From Mesorhizobium sp. 65-26 (GTDB lineage: Bacteria; Pseudomonadota; Alphaproteobacteria; Rhizobiales; Rhizobiaceae): 64,000 nt of DNA. Shown piece by piece: positions 17,719 through 26,868 of this stretch; the first letter of the stretch is position 1; every line of letters starts with the position of its first letter. A program made the position numbers and the translations under genes. The stretch spans positions 26,269 to 90,268 of the forward strand of contig MKVL01000015.1 in the NCBI GenBank assembly GCA_001899205.1. Reading direction: 5' to 3'. The notes under the pieces are model-generated. The model was not told where the DNA came from and did no database searches. It saw only the letters and a list, made by a program, of their open reading frames with translations.

Positions 17719-18540
17719 GTGCACAAACCCCAGAGCTTCTTTCACCTGCATCTGATTTCCGACGCGACCGGCGAGACGCTGCTCGCCGCCGGCCGCGCGG
17801 CATCCGCGCAATACAAGGACGCGCGCGCCATCGAGCACATCTATCCGCTCATCCGCACGGAAAAGCAGGTCGCCAAGGTGTTCGAGGACATCGAGGAAGA
17901 GCCCGGCATCATCCTCTATACGGTCGTCGACCAGAAACTGGCGCGCAGCATCGACGAACGCTGCGCCGCCATGGGCCTGCCCTGCGTGTCGGTGCTGGAG
18001 CCGGTGCTCACGGTCTTCCAGTCCTATCTCGGCACGCCGGCCGGCCGCCGTGTCGGCGCCCAGCACGTGCTCGACGCCGAATATTTCCGCCGCATCGACG
18101 CGCTCAACTTCACCATGGAGCATGATGACGGCCAGTTGCCGGCCAACATGGACGACGCCGACATCGTGCTGATCGGCATCTCCCGCACCTCGAAGACGCC
18201 GACCAGCATCTATCTCGCCAACCGCGGCATCAAGACCGCCAACATCCCGATCGTGCTCGGCGTTCCCGTGCCGGAAAGCCTGATCCATGCCACGAAGCCG
18301 CTGATCGTCGGCCTGATCACCACGGTCGAGCGCATCTCGCATGTCAGGCAGAACCGATTGCTCGGCAGCACCACCGCCTACGAACCCGGCGACTATATCG
18401 ACCGCGCCGTCATTGCCGAGGAACTCGCCTACGCCCGCCAGATCTGCACCCGTCACGGCTGGCCGATGATCGACGTCAGTCGCCGCTCCATCGAGGAAAC
18501 GGCAGCCGCCATCGTTGCCCTGCGCGGGAAGTCGAGATAG
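17719..18540 (+). CDS. ppsR: pyruvate, phosphate dikinase regulatory protein (PPSR/DUF299)
   Basis: Predicted 273-residue bifunctional ADP-dependent kinase/Pi-dependent phosphorylase that switches PPDK (or PEP synthase) off and on. It starts [20 protein letters not shown], the family N-terminus, at a GTG (17719). The frame is open to 17551 but that part covers the putative origin. The P-loop-like motif [20 protein letters not shown] and [20 protein letters not shown] are conserved. This is the gene known as RP001 that flanks the Caulobacter origin opposite hemE. The GTG itself lies inside a DnaA-box-like 9-mer. Confidence 0.93.
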   Translation: MHKPQSFFHLHLISDATGETLLAAGRAASAQYKDARAIEHIYPLIRTEKQVAKVFEDIEEEPGIILYTVVDQKLARSIDERCAAMGLPCVSVLEPVLTVFQSYLGTPAGRRVGAQHVLDAEYFRRIDALNFTMEHDDGQLPANMDDADIVLIGISRTSKTPTSIYLANRGIKTANIPIVLGVPVPESLIHATKPLIVGLITTVERISHVRQNRLLGSTTAYEPGDYIDRAVIAEELAYARQICTRHGWPMIDVSRRSIEETAAAIVALRGKSR

Positions 18541-18587
18541 ATGAGCGATGAGCAAGCTTGCCTCGCTTCCTAGCGGACGGTCGGCGC

Positions 18588-18762
18588 TGCCCCTCACCTG
18601 CCTGCCGGCATCCTCTCCCCGTATAGGGACGGGGAGAGGGGCACTGTCATCGAAGGCTTCGCGAACGACCTGCGTAGCAGGAGGAGCACCTCTGCTGACG
18701 CTGCTGTCTTTCTCCCCGTCCCTATACGGGGAGAAATGTCCGGCAGGACAATGAGGGGCGGT
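18588..18762. repeat. long inverted repeat R3, copy 2 (ppsR-maf gap)
   Basis: The left arm CCCCTCACCTGCCTGCCGG is followed by the hairpin CTCTCCCCGT-ATAGGG-ACGGGGAGAG. The right arm repeats these in inverted order and ends TGTCCGGCAGGACAATGAGG. A spacer of about 80 bp separates them. Same family as 13976 and 44492. Confidence 0.75.
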
Positions 18763-18810
18763 GCAAGCGTTGCAAATATTGTTCAACCCGCTTCGTGCGT
18801 GCGAGTGAAA

Positions 18811-19410
18811 ATGACCGAGAAAATCATCCTCGCTTCGGGCAGTCCGTTCCGCAAGGCGATGCTCGTCAATGCCGGCCTCGACATCGAGGCCGTTCCCGCC
18901 GATGTCGACGAGCGCGCGCTGGAAGCGCCGCTCAAGGGCAGCGGCGTTTCGCCGGAGGACGTCGCCCAGGTGCTGGCCGAAGCCAAGGCCACCGAGGTGA
19001 GCGAGCGCCGGCCGAAAAGCCTCGTGCTCGGCTGCGACCAGACCCTGTCGCTGGGCGACGAGATATTCCACAAGCCCGCCGACATGGAGGGCGCGCGGCG
19101 CCATCTGCTGGCGCTGTCGGGCAAGACCCATCAGTTGAACAGCGCCGCGGTGCTGTGCCGCGACGGCGAGGTGCTGTGGCGGCATGTCGGTGTCGCCAGC
19201 CTGACGATGCGCAAGCTCGACCCCGCCTTCATCGGCCGGCATCTGGCGCGCGTCGGCGCCAAGGCGCTGTCCAGCGTCGGCGCCTACCAGATCGAGGGCG
19301 AGGGCATCCAGCTCTTCGACAAGATCGAGGGCGACTATTTCACCATCGTCGGCCTGCCGCTGCTGCCGGTGCTGGCAAAGCTGCGCGAGCTGGGAGCCAT
19401 CGATGGCTGA
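18811..19410 (+). CDS. maf: Maf family nucleoside triphosphate pyrophosphatase
   Basis: Predicted 199-residue Maf protein, a house-cleaning nucleotide pyrophosphatase. [20 protein letters not shown] holds the family's N-terminal substrate loop, and [20 protein letters not shown] and [20 protein letters not shown] are the other signature segments. The ATG at 18811 matches the conserved N-terminus; the frame is open upstream to 18736 through repeat DNA. It overlaps the next gene, aroE, by 8 nt. Which Maf subclass (UTP/dTTP or modified nucleotides) cannot be told from sequence alone. Confidence 0.92.
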   Translation: MTEKIILASGSPFRKAMLVNAGLDIEAVPADVDERALEAPLKGSGVSPEDVAQVLAEAKATEVSERRPKSLVLGCDQTLSLGDEIFHKPADMEGARRHLLALSGKTHQLNSAAVLCRDGEVLWRHVGVASLTMRKLDPAFIGRHLARVGAKALSSVGAYQIEGEGIQLFDKIEGDYFTIVGLPLLPVLAKLRELGAIDG

Positions 19411-20272
19411 GACCATGAAGAAGGCTTTCGTCGTCGGTCACCCCATCGCCCATTCGCGCTCGCCGAAGATCCATGGCCACTGGCTGGCCAGATACGGCAT
19501 CGCCGGCAGCTATGAGGCGATCGACGTCGCGCCATCCGATTTCGCGGCCTTCCTGGAAGGGCTGGCCGAAAATGGCTATCGCGGTGGCAACGTCACCATC
19601 CCGCACAAGGAGGCCGCCTTCGCGCTCGCCGCGCGCCGCGACCGGGCGGCCGAGGAGATCGGCGCCGTCAACACGCTGTGGTTCGAGGACGGCACGCTCT
19701 GGGGCGGCAACACTGACGGCCATGGCTTCGCCGCAAACCTTGACGACCAGGTTCCGGGCTGGGCGGCCAATGGTCCGGCGGTTGTGCTTGGCGCGGGCGG
19801 CGCTTCCCGCGCCGTCATCCAGGCCTTGAAGCAGCGTGGCGTGCGCGACATCCGCATCGTCAACCGCACGCTCGCGCGGGCGCGCGAACTGGCCGACCGT
19901 TTCGGCGCCGGCGTCACGGCGCATGCCGTCGAGGCGACCGGCGAATTGCTTGCCGATGCCGGCCTGCTGATCAACACCACGGCGCTCGGCATGCATGGCA
20001 ATGAAGGCCTGCCGGCCGATCCCGCCGGCCTGCCCGACCATGCCATCGTCACCGACATCGTCTATGTGCCGCTGGAGACGCCGCTGCTCGCCGCCGCCAG
20101 GGCGCGCGGCCTGAAGGCCGCCGACGGGCTCGGCATGCTGCTGCACCAGGCCGTGCCAGGCTTCGAGCGCTGGTTCGGCGCCAGGCCCGAAGTGTCGCCC
20201 GAACTGCGGCGCATGATCGTCGCCGACATTAAAGCGCCGGGCGTCCAATCGGACGCCCAAAGGACGCTCTGA
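19403..20272 (+). CDS. aroE: shikimate dehydrogenase (NADP+)
   Basis: Predicted 289-residue enzyme that reduces 3-dehydroshikimate to shikimate in aromatic amino-acid synthesis. The substrate site motif [18 protein letters not shown] is at the N-terminus. [14 protein letters not shown] contains the catalytic Lys, and [16 protein letters not shown] is the NADP-binding loop. The C-terminal [18 protein letters not shown] is typical. The ATG at 19403 overlaps maf, and an alternative ATG lies four codons on. maf-aroE-coaE-dnaQ is a conserved origin-side run in Rhizobiales. Confidence 0.96.
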   Translation: MAETMKKAFVVGHPIAHSRSPKIHGHWLARYGIAGSYEAIDVAPSDFAAFLEGLAENGYRGGNVTIPHKEAAFALAARRDRAAEEIGAVNTLWFEDGTLWGGNTDGHGFAANLDDQVPGWAANGPAVVLGAGGASRAVIQALKQRGVRDIRIVNRTLARARELADRFGAGVTAHAVEATGELLADAGLLINTTALGMHGNEGLPADPAGLPDHAIVTDIVYVPLETPLLAAARARGLKAADGLGMLLHQAVPGFERWFGARPEVSPELRRMIVADIKAPGVQSDAQRTL

Positions 20273-20282
20273 CACTATGATT

Positions 20283-20331
20283 GAGCATCGGAATAATCCG
20301 GAAGCCGTACACACTTTTCGGTCCGATGTTC
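20283..20331. repeat. rhizobial palindromic intergenic element (R5), copy 2
   Basis: GAGCATCGGA (20283-20292) and TCCGATGTTC (20322-20331) form a 9-of-10 inverted repeat with a second, weaker pairing (CCGGAA/TTTTCGG) inside. It lies in the short aroE-coaE gap. Confidence 0.65.
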
Positions 20332-20353
20332 TAAAGCCCATTGAGGACCTGAC

Positions 20354-20941
20354 ATGATCGTGCTCGGCCTTACCGGATCGATCGGCATGGGCAAGTCGAC
20401 GACTGCCGGCATGTTCGCCGAGGCCGGCGTGCCGGTGCACGATTCCGACGAGGCCGTGCATCGCCTCTACGCCGGCAAGGCGGCGCCGCTCGTCGAGGCG
20501 GCGTTTCCCGGAACCACCGTCGACGGCGTGGTGGATCGCGGCCGGCTGGCGCAAAGGGTGCTGGGCGACGCCGAGGCGCTGAAACGCCTGGAGCGGATCG
20601 TCCATCCGCTGGTGCGCGCCGACGCGGATGCCTTCCTCGCCGGCCATCGCGCCGCCGGCAGGCCGATGGCGGTGCTCGACATACCGCTTCTGTTCGAGAC
20701 CGGCGGCCGCGACCGCGTCGACAAGGTCGTGGTGGTGACGGCGCCGGCCGAGGTCCAGCGCGACCGCGTGCTGGCGCGGCCCGGCATGACGGAAGCGAAA
20801 TTCGAGGCGATCCTGGCCAAGCAGGTTCCCGACGCGCAAAAGCGGACTCAGGCGGATTTCGTCGTCGATACGGGCCACGGCCTCGAGGCTGCCCGCGCAG
20901 CCGTGCGGGCGATCATCGCAGAGCTGACGCCCCGGTCCTGA
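20354..20941 (+). CDS. coaE: dephospho-CoA kinase
   Basis: Predicted 195-residue kinase catalysing the last step of coenzyme A synthesis, phosphorylation of dephospho-CoA. It has the P-loop [20 protein letters not shown] at residues 4-23, then [29 protein letters not shown], and [20 protein letters not shown] (lid and adenine region). It is a complete, normal-length gene with an ATG start. The aroE-coaE gap is 81 nt and carries a palindromic repeat, so cotranscription is likely but may be modulated. Confidence 0.95.
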   Translation: MIVLGLTGSIGMGKSTTAGMFAEAGVPVHDSDEAVHRLYAGKAAPLVEAAFPGTTVDGVVDRGRLAQRVLGDAEALKRLERIVHPLVRADADAFLAGHRAAGRPMAVLDIPLLFETGGRDRVDKVVVVTAPAEVQRDRVLARPGMTEAKFEAILAKQVPDAQKRTQADFVVDTGHGLEAARAAVRAIIAELTPRS

Positions 20942-21191
20942 ACAGGGGCACGGGAAGCTCCCCAAGGTTTGTACGCCGGCAGGCCGATCGCAAATGGGGG
21001 TCGTGCCCCAAAGGCGATTGTCCCGCCCACAAGCGGGACGATCAGGGTCGGGGCGCCCGTCACGACAGGTCTCGCCTCGCCATATCCGGGGAAAAGCCCG
21101 CCGGGCGGCGGCCTCGCCCTTGCTGCCCGCATTGCCCGTTGCCATTTTCGGGGCGCGCGCGATGCTGGCTGCGCGAAAGCGGACTGATTCG

Positions 21192-21893
21192 ATGCGCGAG
21201 ATCATCTTCGATACGGAAACCACGGGCCTCGACGCGCGCGAGGATCGTGTCATCGAACTGGGCGGCGTCGAGCTGGTCAATCGCTTCCCCACCGGCCGCA
21301 CCTTCCACCACTACATCAACCCGCAGGGCCGCGCGATCAATCCCGAGGCGCAGGCCGTGCACGGCATCAGCGCCGCCGACCTGCAGGGCAAGCCGGTCTT
21401 CGCCGACGTCGCCGAGGAGTGGTTCTCCTTCATTGACGGCGCCAAGCTGGTGGCGCACAACGCCACTTTCGACGTCAACTTCCTCAACGTCGAGTTCGAG
21501 CGTCTCGGTCATCCGCAGATCGATCCCGGCCGCATCGTCGACACGCTGGCGCTGGCGCGCCGCAAGCATCCGATGGGCCCGAACTCGCTCGACGCGCTCT
21601 GCCGGCGCTACGGCATCGACAACACGCGCCGCACCAAGCACGGCGCCTTGCTCGACTCCGAACTGCTGGCCGAGGTCTATATCGAGCTGATCGGCGGCAA
21701 GCAGGCCGCGCTGGTGCTCGACTCGGTTGTGGCCACCGCCGTCGACGAGGCCGGCAGCGTCATCGACATTTCCATCGGCGCCCGGTCGGTGCCGCTGGCG
21801 CCGCGCATCAGCGAGGCCGAACGCGCCGCCCACGCGGCCATGGTCGGCACGCTGGGCGAAAAGGCGATCTGGCTGCGCTTCGCCGAAGGTTGA
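21192..21893 (+). CDS. dnaQ: DNA polymerase III epsilon subunit (3'-5' exonuclease)
   Basis: Predicted 233-residue proofreading exonuclease of the replicative polymerase. MREIIFDTETTGLDAREDRV carries ExoI (D-x-E); LVAHNATFDVNFLNVEFERL carries ExoII; HGALLDSELLAEVYIEL carries ExoIII with the DEDDh histidine. The ATG at 21192 fits the conserved N-terminus; the long frame upstream (from 20994) has no conserved features and crosses a hairpin (GTCCCGC ... GCGGGAC near 21018-21040). It is convergent with cydC. Confidence 0.95.
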   Translation: MREIIFDTETTGLDAREDRVIELGGVELVNRFPTGRTFHHYINPQGRAINPEAQAVHGISAADLQGKPVFADVAEEWFSFIDGAKLVAHNATFDVNFLNVEFERLGHPQIDPGRIVDTLALARRKHPMGPNSLDALCRRYGIDNTRRTKHGALLDSELLAEVYIELIGGKQAALVLDSVVATAVDEAGSVIDISIGARSVPLAPRISEAERAAHAAMVGTLGEKAIWLRFAEG

Positions 21894-21961
21894 GCCCGAG
21901 CAGTCGGACGTTTCGCGACCGGATATGGCTGCCGTGGCGAGATCGGACGTGGCGGCGCTGT

Positions 21962-23563
21962 TCAGGATCCGAGGCCGATCGTAACGGCGTCCGGCAGGGT
22001 CGTCGCCCGGTGGCTGGACAACACGACGACGCGGTCGCGCAACCGCTCGGCCAGGCGCGCCAGGATTCGCTGGCCCTGGGCGTGGTCGAGATGTTCGGCC
22101 GGTTCGTCGAGCAGCACGATCGGCCTGTCCGACAGCCAGGCGCGGGCAAGGTTCAGCCGCTGCGCCTCGCCGAGCGACAGGCTATCCTGCGTGATCCAGG
22201 CGTCGAGCCCGCCCGCCGCCTTGATCCGCGCCTCGAGCTCGACCGCCTCCAGCGCCTGCCACAGTTCCCCGTCCGTCGCCGCCGGCGCGAACAGATTGGT
22301 GCGCACCGTGTCCTGAAGGATCGCCGCGTCGTGCGGGCAGAAGGTTGACAGCGCCCGGCGGTCGTCCGCCCCGAGCAGGTCCGCGTCGGTTCGCATCATG
22401 TCGTTGCCGATCCAGCCGGCGACCTGCTTCAGCAAGCTGGTCTTGCCGACGCCGCTTTCGCCGGTGAGAATTGTCGGCCGCCCGGCTTTCAGCGTCAGCC
22501 CGTCCGGCGCGCCGATCGGCCGTCCGTCCGGCGCGCGCCGTTGCAGCGCCGCATGCGCCAGGGCCGCTACCGGCCCGGTGAGGCGGAGGTTGGCCCGCGG
22601 CTGTGCCTTGGGCGGCCCGTCGGTCCATCTGTCGAGCTCGGCCTGCGCGGCCCGGCGCCGCAATTCCGCGACCAGGATACGCGAGGCGCTGCCCATCGCC
22701 TCGCCCAGCGGCAGCCAGGCGAAGGCCAGGAACACCGGGATCAGCAGCGCTTCGCCGCGCGCGCCGGAAAGCCATGCCACGGCGATTACGCACAGCGCGC
22801 TGATCGGTCCGAACAGCGAAGCCGCCGCGTCGAACGCCGCCTGCGCCCTGCGAAGTCCCAGAACGTCGCGGTCGGCCGCCGAAAAGCCAGCCAGCGCCGC
22901 GCCGCATTGCTGTTTCCATAGCCCCTCGGCCTTGAGCGGAACGCTCGATGCCATCGCCGTGCCCAGCGCGCGCGCCGCCGCCCGCCGCGCCGTGCGGGCG
23001 CGCGCCCAGGTCACCGCGCCGGCTTTCGCCGTCCACCGTGCCGCCATCAGGATCGCCGCCAGGAACAGCGCGATCGGAGCGAGCGCCAGCGGCGCCACGA
23101 AGGCGGTCGTCGCAAGGCAGCCTGCGATGCCGCAGGCCAGCGTCAGCGCCGGCATGCCGGCGCGCAGCCTTGCGAAGTCGAGGTCCTCGACATCGTCGAG
23201 ATAGTCGGCGAGCCGCGCCTGGTCGCCGAGCTGCCAGCCGGCCTGCCGCACGGATGGCGCGGCGGCCATCGCCGAGAACAGCCGCACGCGGCGCTCGACC
23301 TGGTCGGAAAGCGCGGCCTTGTGCCCAAGCAGGCGCTCGCCGTAGCGCGCCGCGGTGCGGCCGGTGGCGAACAGCCGCACCAGCGCCGCCGGTATATGGA
23401 AGTTGAAGGTAAGGGCCGCCGCTGTCAGCCCGGCGATGGCGACCGACCCCAGGAACCACGCCGAGAGACCGCCGAGCAACAGGCCGCAAAGCAGCGCCGC
23501 CAGCGCCAGCAGGGTTGCGTAGCGCCAGCTTTCGCGGCTGGTGCTGCGATGCTGCGTGGTCAT
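21962..23563 (-). CDS. cydC: heterodimeric ABC transporter CydDC, subunit CydC
   Basis: Predicted 533-residue ABC exporter half. It has an N-terminal membrane domain of about six helices (LALAALLCGLLLGGLSAWFL and others) and a C-terminal ATPase with Walker A ILTGESGVGKTSLLKQV, signature LSLGEAQRLNLARAWL and Walker B IVLLDEPAEHLD. CydDC exports thiols (glutathione/cysteine), or as reported more recently handles heme, and is needed for assembly of cytochrome bd. The start ATG (23563) overlaps the cydD stop as ATGA, so the two are translationally coupled. The family assignment is supported by the adjacent, divergent cydAB. Confidence 0.9.
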   Translation of the reverse strand: MTTQHRSTSRESWRYATLLALAALLCGLLLGGLSAWFLGSVAIAGLTAAALTFNFHIPAALVRLFATGRTAARYGERLLGHKAALSDQVERRVRLFSAMAAAPSVRQAGWQLGDQARLADYLDDVEDLDFARLRAGMPALTLACGIAGCLATTAFVAPLALAPIALFLAAILMAARWTAKAGAVTWARARTARRAAARALGTAMASSVPLKAEGLWKQQCGAALAGFSAADRDVLGLRRAQAAFDAAASLFGPISALCVIAVAWLSGARGEALLIPVFLAFAWLPLGEAMGSASRILVAELRRRAAQAELDRWTDGPPKAQPRANLRLTGPVAALAHAALQRRAPDGRPIGAPDGLTLKAGRPTILTGESGVGKTSLLKQVAGWIGNDMMRTDADLLGADDRRALSTFCPHDAAILQDTVRTNLFAPAATDGELWQALEAVELEARIKAAGGLDAWITQDSLSLGEAQRLNLARAWLSDRPIVLLDEPAEHLDHAQGQRILARLAERLRDRVVVLSSHRATTLPDAVTIGLGS

Positions 23564-25176
23564 GCCGCCGGCTCCCGCTTCTCGAGCGCGTCGAGATCGA
23601 TGACGCGGCCGGCCAGCGCCGCGAGCTCCGGATCATGCGTCGCCGCCACCACCAGCCGCGACCCGGCCATCTCGACCAGCGCCTGGCGCACTGCCCTCGC
23701 CGTGGCGGGATCGAGTTTTGCGGTCGGCTCGTCGGCGATCACCGAGCGCTCCGACAGTGCCGCCCGGGCGACCGCGATGCGCAGCCGCTGGCCGCCGGAA
23801 AGATTGGCGCCGCCCATGGCGAGATGCGCGTCGAGCCCGCCCGCCAGCAGTCCGTCGTCAAGCAGCCCGACGGCGCCGGCCGCCAGCATCAGGCGTGCCT
23901 TGCTCGGGCTCGCCATCTCCCAGGCGATCGCGTCGCCGAGCGTGCCTTCCGGAACGTAGCTGTCGGTGGCGACCCAGACCGCGTCGGCGATTGCGGGTTT
24001 CGCGGCGGCTGACGCTCCGGGTGTCGGATCGAGCCCGGCGAGGCGTCGCAGCAGCGTTGACTTGCCCGCGCCGCTGCGGCCGGTGATCGCGACCAGCCCG
24101 CATGCCGGCAGGTCGAAGTCCAGCCGGTCGAGTGCCGGCACGTCGAACATCGGCAAGCCGGGCGACGCGTCGGTGGCGATATCCAGCATCGCGTCCATCG
24201 CCGCCGCCGCCGCCAGCCCATCCGCCTTGGCGTGGTACTGTTCGGAAAAGCGGCGGAACGGCGCGAAATATTCAGGCGCCACCATCAGGATGAACAGGCT
24301 CTGCCAAAGCTCCAGGTTGGAGAAACCAGGAATGGACGCCAGCTTCAGGTGGCCGAGGCCGAGGAACACGGCGAGCACGGCGATCGACATCGAGGCGAAG
24401 AAGTCGATGATGCCGGCATTGAGAAAGGCCACGCGCAGCACGCCCATGGTGTTGGCCGCATAGGCCCGCAGCCGTTCCGCGAGCCGCGCTTCCTCCGTCG
24501 CCAGGGCATGGTTGGCAAGCACCGTCGGCAAGGCGCGCATGCGGTCGGCGAACTGGCCGGCGAGGCGTCCGAACGCGGTCTCGCGCGCCTTTGCCCGCCT
24601 GGCGATGGTGTCGCCGACCAGCGCGAAGAATATGATCATGACAGGCGTCATCACCAGCACCAGCGCCGCCGCCTGCCAGGAAACGAGGAGCAGCGCCGCC
24701 GCCGCCAGCAGCGGCCCGACCGCCATCACCATGCTCGCGGTGCGGTGGCCGATGACCAGCGCGGCCAGCGCCTCGGGGTGGCGCTGCATGCTGACTGTCA
24801 GCGCGCCGGGGCTCAGCCGGCGGAGCTGGCGCGACGGCATCATGCGCAGCCTTTGCAGCGCCGCGTCCCTGACGGCGATGGCAACATGCGTTTCCGCGCC
24901 GGCCTGGACGCGATCGCAGGCGAAGCCGGCGAGCGTCGCCGCGAGTAGCAGCCCGATCGTGGCGAGCGGCACCCAGCCTTCGACGGGCTGGTTCATGACC
25001 AGCCGTCCGACGAGCAGCACCACGGATCCGGAAAAGCCGAGCCTGAGAGCCGTTCGCGCGACCTGCCAGGCCAGCACGCGCCGCGCGCCGGGCCTGCCCG
25101 CCTCGCGCGCATGTGCCAGCGCGCCGAAGGTGGGACCTTGTTGGTCCGGGGTCTCACATGCGGTTTCTAACGTCAT
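23560..25176 (-). CDS. cydD: heterodimeric ABC transporter CydDC, subunit CydD
   Basis: Predicted 538-residue partner of CydC. It has a membrane domain with helices such as SGSVVLLVGRLVMNQPV and GWVPLATIGLLLAATLAGFA, then the ATPase with Walker A VAITGRSGAGKSTLLRRLAG, signature LSGGQRLRIAVARAAL and Walker B VIADEPTAKLD followed by the switch His in VVAATHDPEL. The ATG at 25176 starts MTLETACETPDQQGPTFG. The frame extends to a TTG inside the FNR box at 25224, which is not a credible start. Expression is expected to be induced at low oxygen. Confidence 0.9.
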   Translation of the reverse strand: MTLETACETPDQQGPTFGALAHAREAGRPGARRVLAWQVARTALRLGFSGSVVLLVGRLVMNQPVEGWVPLATIGLLLAATLAGFACDRVQAGAETHVAIAVRDAALQRLRMMPSRQLRRLSPGALTVSMQRHPEALAALVIGHRTASMVMAVGPLLAAAALLLVSWQAAALVLVMTPVMIIFFALVGDTIARRAKARETAFGRLAGQFADRMRALPTVLANHALATEEARLAERLRAYAANTMGVLRVAFLNAGIIDFFASMSIAVLAVFLGLGHLKLASIPGFSNLELWQSLFILMVAPEYFAPFRRFSEQYHAKADGLAAAAAMDAMLDIATDASPGLPMFDVPALDRLDFDLPACGLVAITGRSGAGKSTLLRRLAGLDPTPGASAAAKPAIADAVWVATDSYVPEGTLGDAIAWEMASPSKARLMLAAGAVGLLDDGLLAGGLDAHLAMGGANLSGGQRLRIAVARAALSERSVIADEPTAKLDPATARAVRQALVEMAGSRLVVAATHDPELAALAGRVIDLDALEKREPAA

Positions 25177-25210
25177 CGCGGTCTTGTCGCATGGATTTCG
25201 GCTGGTCAGC

Positions 25211-25224
25211 TTGATCCATATCAA
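25211..25224. promoter_or_regulatory. FNR/FixK box between cydDC and cydABX
   Basis: TTGATCCATATCAA is a perfect TTGAT-N4-ATCAA anaerobox. It is 34 nt from the cydD start on one side and 54 nt from the cydA start on the other, so one bound dimer could serve both promoters. An FnrN-type regulator is encoded at 28795-29556. Confidence 0.9.
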
Positions 25225-25278
25225 ATCATATGGGCTGGAACCGATCTAGGAAGGCTCATACGCAAGAGGGATTCCCCC

Positions 25279-26850
25279 ATGATTGATCCGCTCCTCGTCG
25301 ACCTGTCGCGACTGCAGTTCGCCCTGACGGCGCTCTACCACTTCCTGTTCGTGCCGCTGACGCTCGGCCTGTCCATCCTTATCGCCATGATGGAGACCGT
25401 CTACGTGATGACGGGCCGCACCGTCTGGCGCGAGATGACCAAATTCTGGGGCGTGCTGTTCGGCATCAACTTCGCCCTCGGCGTCGCCACCGGCATCACC
25501 ATGGAATTCCAGTTCGGCATGAACTGGGCCTTCTACTCGCACTATGTAGGTGACGTGTTCGGCGCGCCACTCGCCATCGAGGGCCTGATGGCCTTCTTCC
25601 TCGAGGCGACCTTCGTCGGCCTGTTCTTCTTCGGCTGGGACAGGCTGTCGGCGCGGGCCCACATGATCGTCACCTGGCTGATGGCGCTGGGCACCAATTT
25701 CTCGGCGCTGTGGATCCTGATCGCCAATGGCTGGATGCAGAACCCGGTCGGCGCGGCCTTCAATCCGGACACGATGCGCATGGAGGTCACCGACTTCATG
25801 GCGGTGATCTTCAATCCGGTCGCGCAGGCCAAGTTCGTCCACACCGTCTCGGCCGGCTATGTCTGCGCCGCCACCTTCGTGCTCGGCGTCTCGGCCTGGT
25901 ATCTGCTGCGCGGCCGCCACGTCGAGCTCGCCAAGCGCTCCTTCGTCATCGCCTCGGCCTTCGGCCTGGCGTCGGCGCTGTCGGTCATCGTGCTCGGCGA
26001 CGAAAGCGGCTACGCGCTCACCGACAACCAGAAGATGAAGCTCGCGGCGATAGAGGCCATGTGGGAGACCGAGCCCGCACCCGCCTCCTTCACCGCCTTC
26101 GGCATTCCGAGCCAGAGGGATCGCGAGACGCATTTCGCCATCCGCATCCCGTGGGTTATGGGCATAATCGGCACGCGCTCGATCGACAGGGAGATTCCCG
26201 GCATCGACCAGCTCGTCGCCCATGCCGAGGAACGCATCCGTACCGGCATCCTCGCCTATGACGCGCTGGAGAAGGTCAAGGCGAACCGCAGCGACACCGC
26301 CGCCCGCGCCGCCTTCGATGCCAACTCCAGGGATCTCGGCTACGCGCTGCTGCTCAAGCGGTTCCTGCCCGATCCCCGGCAGGCGAGCGAGCAGCAGATC
26401 AAGGATGCCGCCTGGTCGACCGTGCCTTATGTGCCGCTGCTCTTCTTCGGCTTCCGCCTGATGGTGGCCTGCGGCTTCCTGCTCGCCGCGCTGTTTGCCG
26501 TGTCGCTCTGGCACACGACACGCGAGACGGCGGCGCCGCGCTGGCTGCTCCGCGCCGCGCTGCTGGCCATGCCGCTGCCCTGGATCGCCATCGAGGTCGG
26601 CTGGTTCGTGGCGGAGTTCGGCCGCCAGCCCTGGATCATCGACGGCGTGCTGCCGACCTTCCTCGCCACGTCAGAGCTTGGCGCATGGAACCTGATGCTG
26701 ACGATCGCCAGCTTCACCCTGATCTACGGCGTGCTCGCCGTCATCGAGGTGCGCCTGATGCTGGCGGCCATCCGCAAGGGGCCGGAGGTGGCCAAGGTCA
26801 TCGACGACCTGCGCCCGAACGCCGACCCGGCCATGCAGCCCGCAGAGTGA
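25279..26850 (+). CDS. cydA: cytochrome bd ubiquinol oxidase subunit I
   Basis: Predicted 523-residue membrane subunit that carries hemes b558, b595 and d and oxidises quinol, reducing oxygen to water with high affinity. MIDPLLVDLSRLQFALTALY leads into the conserved N-terminal His (LYHFLFVPLTLG). KFVHTVSAGYV carries a further conserved heme-ligand region, and the quinol-loop segment is followed by the invariant GRQPW (residues about 455-460). About nine helices are apparent. An RBS-like AAGAGGGATTCCCCC precedes the ATG. It is first in a cydA-cydB-cydX run. Confidence 0.97.
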   Translation: MIDPLLVDLSRLQFALTALYHFLFVPLTLGLSILIAMMETVYVMTGRTVWREMTKFWGVLFGINFALGVATGITMEFQFGMNWAFYSHYVGDVFGAPLAIEGLMAFFLEATFVGLFFFGWDRLSARAHMIVTWLMALGTNFSALWILIANGWMQNPVGAAFNPDTMRMEVTDFMAVIFNPVAQAKFVHTVSAGYVCAATFVLGVSAWYLLRGRHVELAKRSFVIASAFGLASALSVIVLGDESGYALTDNQKMKLAAIEAMWETEPAPASFTAFGIPSQRDRETHFAIRIPWVMGIIGTRSIDREIPGIDQLVAHAEERIRTGILAYDALEKVKANRSDTAARAAFDANSRDLGYALLLKRFLPDPRQASEQQIKDAAWSTVPYVPLLFFGFRLMVACGFLLAALFAVSLWHTTRETAAPRWLLRAALLAMPLPWIAIEVGWFVAEFGRQPWIIDGVLPTFLATSELGAWNLMLTIASFTLIYGVLAVIEVRLMLAAIRKGPEVAKVIDDLRPNADPAMQPAE

Positions 26851-26868
26851 AGCGAGAGGATTAGGACG

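Noticed and set aside
21018-21045. Hairpin GTCCCGC...GCGGGAC upstream of dnaQ as a riboswitch or RNA
   Set aside because: A simple stem in a GC-rich gap with no conserved RNA features that I recognise.
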